A stretch of DNA of 64,000 nt, from positions 1 through 64,000 of the forward strand of contig JBGAUE010000010.1 in NCBI GenBank assembly GCA_044228795.1, read 5' to 3'. Shown here piece by piece: positions 16,613-25,400 of this stretch. Numbering within the stretch: the first letter of the stretch is position 1; each line of letters begins with the position of its first letter. The notes beneath the pieces were generated by a model, which saw only the letters and a list, made by a program, of their open reading frames with translations, did not search any database and had not been told where the DNA came from. The position numbers and the translations under genes were made by a program. The stretch is from M0108 sp044228795. Lineage in GTDB: Bacteria; Pseudomonadota; Gammaproteobacteria; Chromatiales; Chromatiaceae.

Positions 16613-19356
16613 CCCCATCGACCGTCGCGCAAGCCGAGCTATCGCCGCCCAACTGGTTAGGGACGCGTCATTCCTTCGATCCCCTGGTCGAACGGGCACT
16701 GTCCACCCGACTGAGTCTGGCGGAAGCGGAACTGCTCCGTGACAGCCATTGGCACCTGGGCGAGGACGCCCGACTGCGGGAAGACAGCCGGTTTCGCCCC
16801 ACCCCCTGGGGGCGCTGGTTAGCCTCCGCGGCCTATCTCGCCAATGAGGCCCTGTTCCGGCAACTCCACCGCGAGCCCTTCGCCAGGCCCGGACTGGAGG
16901 GTGCCCTCGCTGACCTGGAGGGGGTGGTCAAGCGCCACTGCGTCTTCTGCCCCGCAGACCCACGGTTCGTCCTGGAGGGCGGTGCCCTGCGGCTCGCAGC
17001 CCGGGAACTGACTCATCAGCCGCTCATCGAGGACCAGGTGGGCGACCTGGAAAAGTATGTAACCCACCTCCCGCTCCACACCCTCAAGGCTGCGGCGGCG
17101 GCCCTGCCCGCGGGGGAATGGGGAAAGGCCGCCCAGGAGGAGGTGATCGAGCCCTTGGGTTGGGTGCGCATCGATGCGGGTCGCAAACTGAATCCGCGGA
17201 TGTTTGTCGCTCAGATCGAGGGCCACAGCATGGACGACGGGCACAGCGGCCTGGTGGACGGCGGTTATGCCATTTTTGAGCTGTGGCCAGCCGGGACCCG
17301 ACAACATCTGATTGTCCTGGTGCGCGGTGCCTTTACTGACCGGGAAACTGGGCGCTATGCCGTCAAGCGCTATGTCGCCGACGAGCGGGACGCCGAGGGT
17401 CGTCACGAGCGCATCGCCCTGGTCTCGCTTAACCCCGACAAGGCACGTTACCCGGACATCGCCCTGGATGTGGCGGACGAGGCGGAGGTCACGGTAGTGG
17501 CGAAGGTCGTGCAGGCCCTGAAGTCGGACGATTTCGCCCGCCGGCCTCGCCCCGTGCGGCGACCGGGCCGGCGGGATCTTTCCTCCCCCGAAGCCCTGGC
17601 GGAGATCAGCCAGGATTTGGCCGACCACGTCGCGCGGTTCTTCGCGGCCTTGCCCAGCGGCGAAGCGGCAGCCGCCGCCGCGCGGGCCGAGTGGCAGGCG
17701 GAGCTGGTCTGCCTCACGGCCGAGGCCGGTGGCTTGCAGATCGAAGCCGGCCCCCTGCTAGGTTTATGGAGCTTCGTCAAGCAACTCCGGGTGAAGGGCA
17801 CTGACCTGGAACAAGGGGTGTTGGTCGCGAATCTCCGTTTGCGACCGGTCCGGGTCCCGGTGCTGCCCAGCTCCGGGCCCTGGACCTGGGAGGCGGTCGG
17901 CTTCGAGGACGATCCTGATCTGGACTTTTCCGCCCTGGCCACGCCCGCGCTTACCCGTGCCCAGGTCACGGTATTCCGGGTGGATGCCGAGGGCATCGGC
18001 CGGCGCTTGGCCAGCCGGACCCTCTCCCCTGGCCAAGAGTACCGGTTGGTAATGGCGGAGGACTTGCTCGCGACCTTGAGCTTCCGGCCACCCATCGAGC
18101 CCCTGGAACCGGGCTGGGGACTCTGGGAGTTGGCGTTAACGCCCCTTCTGTCCGTGAAAATGCTGTCCGCCCTCAGGGACCTGGACCTGGAGATGGGCGA
18201 AACCCAGGCCCGTCTTGAATGGGTCCTGGTACCCCCTGTGGCCTGGCATACCAGCCCCAAAGGGCAAGCCTATCCCAGCTTTCTGGCCGATCAGGCCCCC
18301 GTGGTGGTGGTGGACGGCCCCGCGACCGAGACCCCGGGGGCAGCCACTTTGATCGTACAGGGCCCCAGCGGCCCGCAGATCCTGCCCCTTCCCCCTGGCC
18401 AGCGCCATCTGGTGCGCCTGGAAAACCTCCCCCTGGGCTGTCATGCCATTCAGATCCTGCACGATCGGACCTCCATTCCGCCCGAGCGCTTGGTCTGCGA
18501 AGTGAGCGCCGCGCCTCCTCCCGGCCTCCGTGCCCATTGGCAGGTCAAGGTCAGGGACAAGGGGCTCGTCGCTGGCCCCGCGGGCGTGGCGGTGGTGCCG
18601 CCCCAGGATCTGATGGCTTGGGAGGAGAGCACCGACGGGCCCGACGCGCCACTCCCTCTGGAGATCGAGGCGCCGCCAGGGTGGCCGGTACGCATCCTGT
18701 GGCGAGAATTGGCCGAAGACTGGCTCGGGCATCTCCATGCCGACCAGGAGGGGCGGATCGATACGCCGGCCGTCCTGGCTTTGAGCCGCGAACGCCGGAC
18801 CCGGCACGCCATGGGAGATCTGCTGCTCGACTTAGGGGAACTGGGCATGGCTATTCTCCAGCATGAACGGCGCCCCTCACCGCGGACTATTCAGGCGCAG
18901 CTCCAGACCTTGGTGACCCGCCGCGGCGAGGCGGTTCAGCGCCTGGCCGGGGCCTATCTGCAACTTCGTCCGCAGTGGTTCGCACCGGTCTGTTCGGCCC
19001 TCGGCTACGAACTGGAAACGACCGCCCTCGGGGACGCGGCCGATGCATCTGCGCATGTCGTGGCCCACCGCCTGCTGCACACCGAACGCCTGAGTACCGG
19101 CATCCACCGGCAACCGGTAAGGCTCCTGCTCTTGGTAGAGGACCTATCTCAGCCCCTTGGCAAGCCCGTGTTTGGCTGGCTGGACGCCCTTTGTGCCGGG
19201 GCAGGGCTGCGGGACATCCTTATCAGTGACGGTCTGCGCTGGGCGGGGCACCGTCGCGGCTCCCGGTTGGCCCTGCAGGTCTGGGACTTGGGTGAGGTCG
19301 TCAAGGAGTATCAGGCATTTCTGGACTTCCTGCACGTAGCCGGGGAGGGCGTATGA
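16609..19356 (+). CDS. Large protein with internal LexA-like S24 peptidase domain
   Basis: This 915-residue protein has no close relative I can name. Residues about 170-300 match the S24 fold: IEGHSMDDG supplies a candidate nucleophile Ser207 and GRYAVKRY a candidate general base Lys253, 46 residues apart. In LexA this dyad performs self-cleavage on binding a DNA-damage signal. The flanking parts (1-160 and 330-915) are unrecognised; the C-terminal part looks beta-rich and then helical. There is no signal peptide or membrane segment. It is translationally coupled to mcrC and to the next gene. A damage- or infection-sensing switch for the operon is an attractive inference, but no DNA-binding domain is obvious. 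Confidence 0.78.
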   Translation: MTPSTVAQAELSPPNWLGTRHSFDPLVERALSTRLSLAEAELLRDSHWHLGEDARLREDSRFRPTPWGRWLASAAYLANEALFRQLHREPFARPGLEGALADLEGVVKRHCVFCPADPRFVLEGGALRLAARELTHQPLIEDQVGDLEKYVTHLPLHTLKAAAAALPAGEWGKAAQEEVIEPLGWVRIDAGRKLNPRMFVAQIEGHSMDDGHSGLVDGGYAIFELWPAGTRQHLIVLVRGAFTDRETGRYAVKRYVADERDAEGRHERIALVSLNPDKARYPDIALDVADEAEVTVVAKVVQALKSDDFARRPRPVRRPGRRDLSSPEALAEISQDLADHVARFFAALPSGEAAAAAARAEWQAELVCLTAEAGGLQIEAGPLLGLWSFVKQLRVKGTDLEQGVLVANLRLRPVRVPVLPSSGPWTWEAVGFEDDPDLDFSALATPALTRAQVTVFRVDAEGIGRRLASRTLSPGQEYRLVMAEDLLATLSFRPPIEPLEPGWGLWELALTPLLSVKMLSALRDLDLEMGETQARLEWVLVPPVAWHTSPKGQAYPSFLADQAPVVVVDGPATETPGAATLIVQGPSGPQILPLPPGQRHLVRLENLPLGCHAIQILHDRTSIPPERLVCEVSAAPPPGLRAHWQVKVRDKGLVAGPAGVAVVPPQDLMAWEESTDGPDAPLPLEIEAPPGWPVRILWRELAEDWLGHLHADQEGRIDTPAVLALSRERRTRHAMGDLLLDLGELGMAILQHERRPSPRTIQAQLQTLVTRRGEAVQRLAGAYLQLRPQWFAPVCSALGYELETTALGDAADASAHVVAHRLLHTERLSTGIHRQPVRLLLLVEDLSQPLGKPVFGWLDALCAGAGLRDILISDGLRWAGHRRGSRLALQVWDLGEVVKEYQAFLDFLHVAGEGV

Positions 19357-20369
19357 CCCGGCTGGCGCTACTCGATGGTGATCAGGCTCACGCCACCCTC
19401 CAGGCCCTGTTGGAGGCCGAGCCTGCTCAGGAAACCGCGATCGCGGAGCTGATCCGGGACCAGGTCTCGGCGCGGGGGGCCTGTCAACGGGCGATGACGG
19501 TCAGCAGGGTGTGTCGCTTTGCCGCACCGGTTATCAGCCTCGACGCTGAACGGGTCAGTGATCTCTGCACCCAACTTGGACGCGAGGGCGACCTCGTGAT
19601 CGCGGATGGGGGCCTCCTGATGGCGACTCCGCTGCGGGCGATCGACCTGGGACAAGGCCGGTTCCGCCTGGCATCGAGTCTTGCCACGCGGCGATTGAAG
19701 ACCCTCCTGTCAGGCTCCTGGGGATGGGTGGGCATCGCGCGCACCTGCCAGGTAGAGGACCCCATCCAGTTGCATGCCCAGGTGACCGCGGTGGGCGGCA
19801 GGGTCCTTACCCCAGCGGACTGGGCGGGCCTGGAGCGGGTCCCACCCGCGGATCAGACCTGGCTGGACGGACTCGAGCGCCGTCTGCAAGCCACGCCCGA
19901 AGCAGCCGGTAGCCTGGAGCGAGATGAACCTCTGGCCTGGAGGGGTTGCCGGATCACCGCGGAGGGGATCCACTGGCCAGCGGACCCGCAAGCCGCCGGC
20001 TCACGCCTGTGGCGTGCCCGCACACGTTTCGGATACTGGCGCCATGCCTGGAGCCAGGAGGGTCCGCCCAGTACCTCGCCCTTTGTCACCTTAGGCGCTG
20101 ACGCGGGGAGTCGCACCCTCTTTGCCTTGGCCCGGGTGCAGGGTCTGCCGTTGACCGGCGTCGTCACTCAGGATGACCACTTGGCCGTGCTGGCCATCCG
20201 CCATTGGTTGCCGCTGGCGGAGTATCGGTTTTTAGCGGTCCATGCCACCGCTCGCGAGGCGGATCGCACAGGCAGCCTTTGGTCGCTGCCTTGTGGGCAA
20301 CTGGCGGGGGTGGTGGCCATGCTGGAGGCGCGGCTGGGTCTGGTCACGGCCAAGGGGATGACAGGATGA
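19353..20369 (+). CDS. Unknown protein, 338 residues, coupled to S24 protein and UvrD gene
   Basis: I do not recognise this product. It is soluble in appearance, with a helical N terminus (1-70), a middle segment REGDLVIADGGLLMATP followed by RLASSLATRRLKTLL, and several Trp-rich stretches towards the C terminus (RLWRARTRFGYWRHAW). No nuclease, ATPase or zinc motif is visible. Four-base stop/start overlaps on both sides (19353 and 20366) imply fixed stoichiometry with the S24-domain protein and the UvrD-like helicase. It is probably a structural or DNA-binding subunit of the same complex. Confidence 0.68.
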   Translation: MTRLALLDGDQAHATLQALLEAEPAQETAIAELIRDQVSARGACQRAMTVSRVCRFAAPVISLDAERVSDLCTQLGREGDLVIADGGLLMATPLRAIDLGQGRFRLASSLATRRLKTLLSGSWGWVGIARTCQVEDPIQLHAQVTAVGGRVLTPADWAGLERVPPADQTWLDGLERRLQATPEAAGSLERDEPLAWRGCRITAEGIHWPADPQAAGSRLWRARTRFGYWRHAWSQEGPPSTSPFVTLGADAGSRTLFALARVQGLPLTGVVTQDDHLAVLAIRHWLPLAEYRFLAVHATAREADRTGSLWSLPCGQLAGVVAMLEARLGLVTAKGMTG

Positions 20370-22435
20370 GCAAACGACAAATCACCATCAAGCCGACCTG
20401 TATGCGGGAGATTCTCGCCTTCCCGCCCGACCGCACGGCCACGCTGTGGGAGAAGATCAATCAGTTGGTGACTGACCCGCTGCCGGACGGCAAAGTCAAA
20501 AAGAAGCTGCAAAATGCCGAGGGTATTTACCGTCTGCGCGTGGGCGAGCATCGGGTGTTTTACCGTTTTGGCAACGATTGGGTGTCCTTGCTCGGCCTCC
20601 GCCGGCGGCATGAGGACACCTACCGCGATATCCCCGCCGCCCGCGGGGAGCCGAGCCTGCCCCCGGATGAGGAAGACGATCTTGACGCCCTGCTCATCCA
20701 GCAACCAGCGGCATTTTCCTTCACCCCCGTGGACGAGGAGACACCTTTGCCTTTCGAGTTGACCAAGGGTTGGTTAACGAAACTGGGTATCTCCCTGTCG
20801 ACACATCCGGTGCTGGTTCGTTGCCGGACGGAGGAGGATCTGCTCGATGCGCCCGTGCCCAGTGAAGTGCTGGCCCGGGTGCTCGATGCCATCTTTCCCC
20901 CCAGTCTGGAGGGGCTGGTCCAGCAACCCGACCTGCTTGTGCCCTCGACCGAGCATTTGGTCCGTTACAAGGAGGGCGACCTGCTCGGCTTCCTGCTTAA
21001 TCTCGACGAGGACCAGCTCAAGCTGACCCGATGGGCGCTCAAAGGCCCGACCATGGTGTGGGGCGGCGCGGGAACCGGTAAGAGTACTGTGGCGCTCTAT
21101 CGCATCAAGGCGGTGCTGGAGCGGGCGGGCACCACTGGCCGCGAGCGGGTGCTGTTAACGACCTATACCCGTGCCCTTCAGGCGGTTTCCCGGCAATTGC
21201 TGGAGCAGATCCTGACCCCGGAACAACTGGCCCGGGTACGGGTTGCCACTTGCGATCAGGTGGCGCGGGAGATCGTCCAGGGCCACAGACCGCTGCGCGT
21301 CTGGGAATCCGATCGCGATGCCTATCGCCGTCTTCGCGACCTCCGCCAGACTTACGCCGCCAGCCTGGAGACCTCCTTCGAGGGCCGATTGCGCGCCCGG
21401 GCCTTGGTTCGCCTCTCGGATGCGTATCTCCTGGAGGAATTCGACTGGATCATCACCGGCCGGGATCTACGCTGCCTTGAAAACTACCTCGATGCCCCGC
21501 GCCCCGGCCGGGGGGTAGCCTTTCCTGCGCGCCTGCGCACGGTCGTCTGGGAGCTCTGTCGGGCCTTTCGCCAGGGGGGCCAGGGCGAACGGTTCCCGAA
21601 CCTGCGCAACGAAGCCGTCGAGATCATACGCCACGGTGGCTGGAAGGGACACTGGGACTATGTGTTCGTCGATGAAGCCCAAGACCTGAGTCCCGCCGCC
21701 TTGGCCCTCATGGCTGAGGTCTGCACCGGCCCCGAAGGCCTCTTCTTTGTGGCCGATGCCAAGCAGTCGCTCTATTCACGCAGTTATAGCTGGGCCTCGG
21801 CTCATCCCCGCCTGCAATTCCGTGGCCGTACCGCGGCCCTCAAGCGCAATTACCGCTCCACCCGGGAGATCGATCAAGCGGCCTTCTCGGTCCTCGTCCC
21901 CGAGGACGGTGAGGTCCTCGAAGTCTCCGCCAGTATCCACGCGGGACCCTTACCTGTCCTGGTGACCGGTATCGAGCTGGAACAGGAGGTGAACTGGATC
22001 ATTCGCTTCGTGCGGCAGATGGCGCGTCATCTGCACCTGCGTCAGAACGCCGCGGCGCTCCTGGTGCCCACGGCCGAGATCGGACAAGCCCTGGCTTCCA
22101 GCCTCACGGCCGCGGGCATGGCCGCCACCTTCTATACCGGCCGCGACTTGGACCTGAAGGCGGATTGCCTGAAGGTGATGACCTTTTATTCCGCCAAGGG
22201 CCTGGAGTTCCCGATTGTTGTCGTTGGCGGCTTCTATCCGGGGACTTACCCCGATGAGCGGGACTTTGACGACGCCGACCTCCTGGCTGAGCGCATGCGA
22301 CATGAGCGGCGGCTGCTCTATGTCGCACTGACGCGGGCGATGCGCGGACTTATGTTGCTCGTCCCCAAGGAGTGTCGCCATCGCGCCTTGGTCGAGCTCG
22401 ATCCCACCCAATGGCATCTGGAGGTGGCTGGATGA
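20366..22435 (+). CDS. RelE/ParE-like domain fused to UvrD/Rep-family helicase
   Basis: A 689-residue fusion. Residues 1-85 resemble the RelE/ParE toxin fold, including IYRLRVGEHRVFYRFG. The rest is a superfamily 1A helicase: GGAGTGKST at 233-241, DEAQD at 436-440, KQSLYSRSY, LKRNYRST, TFYSAKGLEF and LYVALTRAMRG. It should unwind or translocate 3'-5' on single-stranded DNA. ATG 20366 is chosen because it overlaps the previous stop; the frame extends 54 codons further upstream with no supporting signal. The RelE-like part may act as a nuclease, as a binding module or only as a fold. It overlaps the big DUF1998 helicase gene by ATGA at 22432. Confidence 0.85.
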   Translation: MSKRQITIKPTCMREILAFPPDRTATLWEKINQLVTDPLPDGKVKKKLQNAEGIYRLRVGEHRVFYRFGNDWVSLLGLRRRHEDTYRDIPAARGEPSLPPDEEDDLDALLIQQPAAFSFTPVDEETPLPFELTKGWLTKLGISLSTHPVLVRCRTEEDLLDAPVPSEVLARVLDAIFPPSLEGLVQQPDLLVPSTEHLVRYKEGDLLGFLLNLDEDQLKLTRWALKGPTMVWGGAGTGKSTVALYRIKAVLERAGTTGRERVLLTTYTRALQAVSRQLLEQILTPEQLARVRVATCDQVAREIVQGHRPLRVWESDRDAYRRLRDLRQTYAASLETSFEGRLRARALVRLSDAYLLEEFDWIITGRDLRCLENYLDAPRPGRGVAFPARLRTVVWELCRAFRQGGQGERFPNLRNEAVEIIRHGGWKGHWDYVFVDEAQDLSPAALALMAEVCTGPEGLFFVADAKQSLYSRSYSWASAHPRLQFRGRTAALKRNYRSTREIDQAAFSVLVPEDGEVLEVSASIHAGPLPVLVTGIELEQEVNWIIRFVRQMARHLHLRQNAAALLVPTAEIGQALASSLTAAGMAATFYTGRDLDLKADCLKVMTFYSAKGLEFPIVVVGGFYPGTYPDERDFDDADLLAERMRHERRLLYVALTRAMRGLMLLVPKECRHRALVELDPTQWHLEVAG

Positions 22436-25400
22436 TAGTTCTGAAACTCAGCAAATACACCGACGAGGACGCCCGTCTAGCCGACGAGCTTGACGCGGCC
22501 TTCCTGCAACGCAAGCTGACACCGCAGGCCAGGCTGGACTTCATGGACGTCGCAACGGTGGCGCCCGGATTTCTGGACGTGTTGCTGGAACACGAGACCC
22601 CGGAATCGATTGGGGACCGGATTAGCGGCATGAACCCGGCGGTAGACCAGGCCCTGGTGAGCTGGGTGGACAGAAAAGCCAATCCCGTTACCGCGATTGA
22701 ACGCCCTCGGAAGCGACCGACGGTTCGTTTGCCGCAGCGCCCCCCCGAACCATCACCGGTGGAACGACCACTGACGCCGGACGATCGGTACACCCCCACC
22801 CGCCTGGTACGCCGCCTGGCCAACACCCTCCAGGGCTATATCGAAAGCGCCTACCCCCTGAGTGATCCCTTGTTGGTCAAATCGCGGCGCTTGTTGCTGG
22901 AGACCGAGGCGGACGGGCACCTGTTAGCCCAGGTGCCCTTTATCGAAACCACGCCGCGCTACCAGAGTTCGGAACGCGGTTACCCAGCGATCGGCCTGCC
23001 GGAGCACCTGGGGCTATTTTTCGATCGCCTCGCCCGCCAAGCAGCCACCGGCAGCACCCCTGACGACCCGCGTACCATTCTCTTCCCAGGGGTCTATCGC
23101 CATCAGGAGCGAGCCTTCCAGGCTTTTCTGACGGAAGGACGGGACATCGTCGTGGCTACCGGCACCGGCTCTGGCAAGACCGAGTGCTTCCTGGTACCCG
23201 GTCTGGGAGCCCTGTACGACGAGGCGGTTATGCGCCCCGAGTCCTTCCAGATACCGGGCGTGCGGCTATTGATTCTCTATCCGATGAACGCCCTGGTTAA
23301 TGACCAACTGGCGCGGTTGCGTCTGTTGTTTGGTGATCCGGCGGTCGCGGCGGAGTTTCAGCATATCGGCTGTCGGCGGTTCCCGCGCTTCGGGATGTAC
23401 ACCGGACGTACGCCGTACGCTGGGGCGCGTAAGGCGACGGGGGACAGCGAGCGGGTGGCGCCCCTGTTGGAGTATTACCTGGGGCTGGAGCCGGCGATCG
23501 AGACCCGGCTCCGACAATTGGGGCGTTATCCGGCCAAGGATCTGGTGGCCTTCTACGCCAAGCATGAGCAACAACGGGCTGTCTATCAGTCTGGCAAGAA
23601 TGTGGGTAAGGAATACACCCGGCACAACTGGGACCGGCGACTGCATACCGCCGACGGCGACCGGGAACTGCTGACCCGCCATGAGATGGTGCATGGTGTG
23701 GGCACGCGGCCAGGGCACGCCCCTGACATCCTGGTCACCAACTACTCCATGCTTGAGTACATGCTCATGCGGCCCTTCGAACGGCCGCTCTTTGAGGAGA
23801 CACGTCAGTGGCTGCAAGGGCAAGGCAACCGGCTCCTCCTGGTAGTCGACGAAGCCCACATGTACCGCGGAGCCAAAGGGGCTGAGGTGGCCTTCCTCTT
23901 ACGGCGACTACGTGCCAGGCTCGGCATCCACGATAAATCTGAAAAACTTCGGGTTATTGCCACCAGTGCTAGCCTGGGTAGTGATGCCAAGTCCCTCCGG
24001 AACATCTTGAATTTTGCCGCGGACCTTACGGGGAAAAGCCCGGGGGATTTCGAGGCGGTTACCGGCACCCGTGAAGAGTTCGCGCCCGTGGGCCAAGCCA
24101 GCGCCCCGGAGGCCGAGATGCTGGCCGGACTGGATATCGAGGCCATCAACCAGCTCGGTAGCGGCGAGGAATTACGCCAGGCCTTGACTCCCGTATTCGA
24201 CTATTACGGCGTGAAGTGCGCCTCACCGCAAGAGGCTGAGGTGCTTGCGACCCTTCATCAGGCCTTGGCTGGTCGCCCCTATCTCAATCAGTTGATGAAT
24301 GTCGCGGCGGGCAACGCCCAGGCCCTTCCCGATTTGGCCCGTAGCGTTTTTGGCCAGCATCAGCACGGATGCCGGGCGCTGGAAGCCTTGCTGGCCCTGG
24401 GGACCCTGGCGCGCCCCAGGCCCGATGCTCCGGGACTGATACCGACCCGCGTACATGCGATGTTCCGCGGCATGCACGGTCTGTATGCCTGTATCAATCC
24501 CGCTTGCTCCGGTCGCCAAGCCGGCCCGGGGCAAACCGCCATCTTGGGGAAACTCTTTGCGTCGCCGCAGACGCGCTGCGATGCCTGCGGTTCTCGCGTC
24601 TTCGAGTTGGCCTCCTGCCGCAGTTGCGGCGCCCCCTATACCATCGCCTACGCCGCAGTAAGCACCCTTGGCGGGCTCCATTTTCTCTGGGGCGAGACCG
24701 AGGGTAACCTGGTGCGATTGGAACTCTTGCCCACGGCACCCCGCTATCCGGAGCGGACCGAAGAAATCCAGGTCCACCTGGCCACCGGCTATGTCAATGT
24801 CGCTGGCGACCACAAGGTGGGTGGCGTCCGGCCGATGTACCTCTGGCTGGATGGGAACCATGAGCGGATGCCCGACTTCGGGCGCTGCGCCATGTGTCAG
24901 CCGTCATCCCAGGCCCAGGCCCGGATATTCGACTTTCGCACTCGTGGTGAGCAGCCTTTTACGGCGCTTATCGAGGCTCAGTTTGCCGAGCAACCTCCCC
25001 AGAAGCCTGATCCTCACCTACCGAATCATGGTCGCAAGGTCCTGGTTTTTAGCGACGGCCGTCAGAAGGCGGCGCGGTTGGCGCCGGCTCTGGAACATAG
25101 CCATGCCCGGGACCTCTTCCGCCAGGTGATCGCCCTTGCCGCCAGCGAACTGCGCGCCCAAGAAAACCTCTCCGGCATGCAATGGCTCTACCCCGCAGTG
25201 GCGTGGCTGTGCGGTAACCGGGGTTACGACCTGTTCCCTGCGGTGGATGAAGTTGAGTTCCACAACCACTTGCGCCGTACCAAGGGGAAGACCCTTAAGG
25301 AAACGCTCCAACTGGCCAGTCGGGGAGGCTTGCCCCCTACGCGCTCCTTTGCGCTTGCCCTCTTTAGCGAACTGACCGACCGCTACTATTCGCTACCGTC

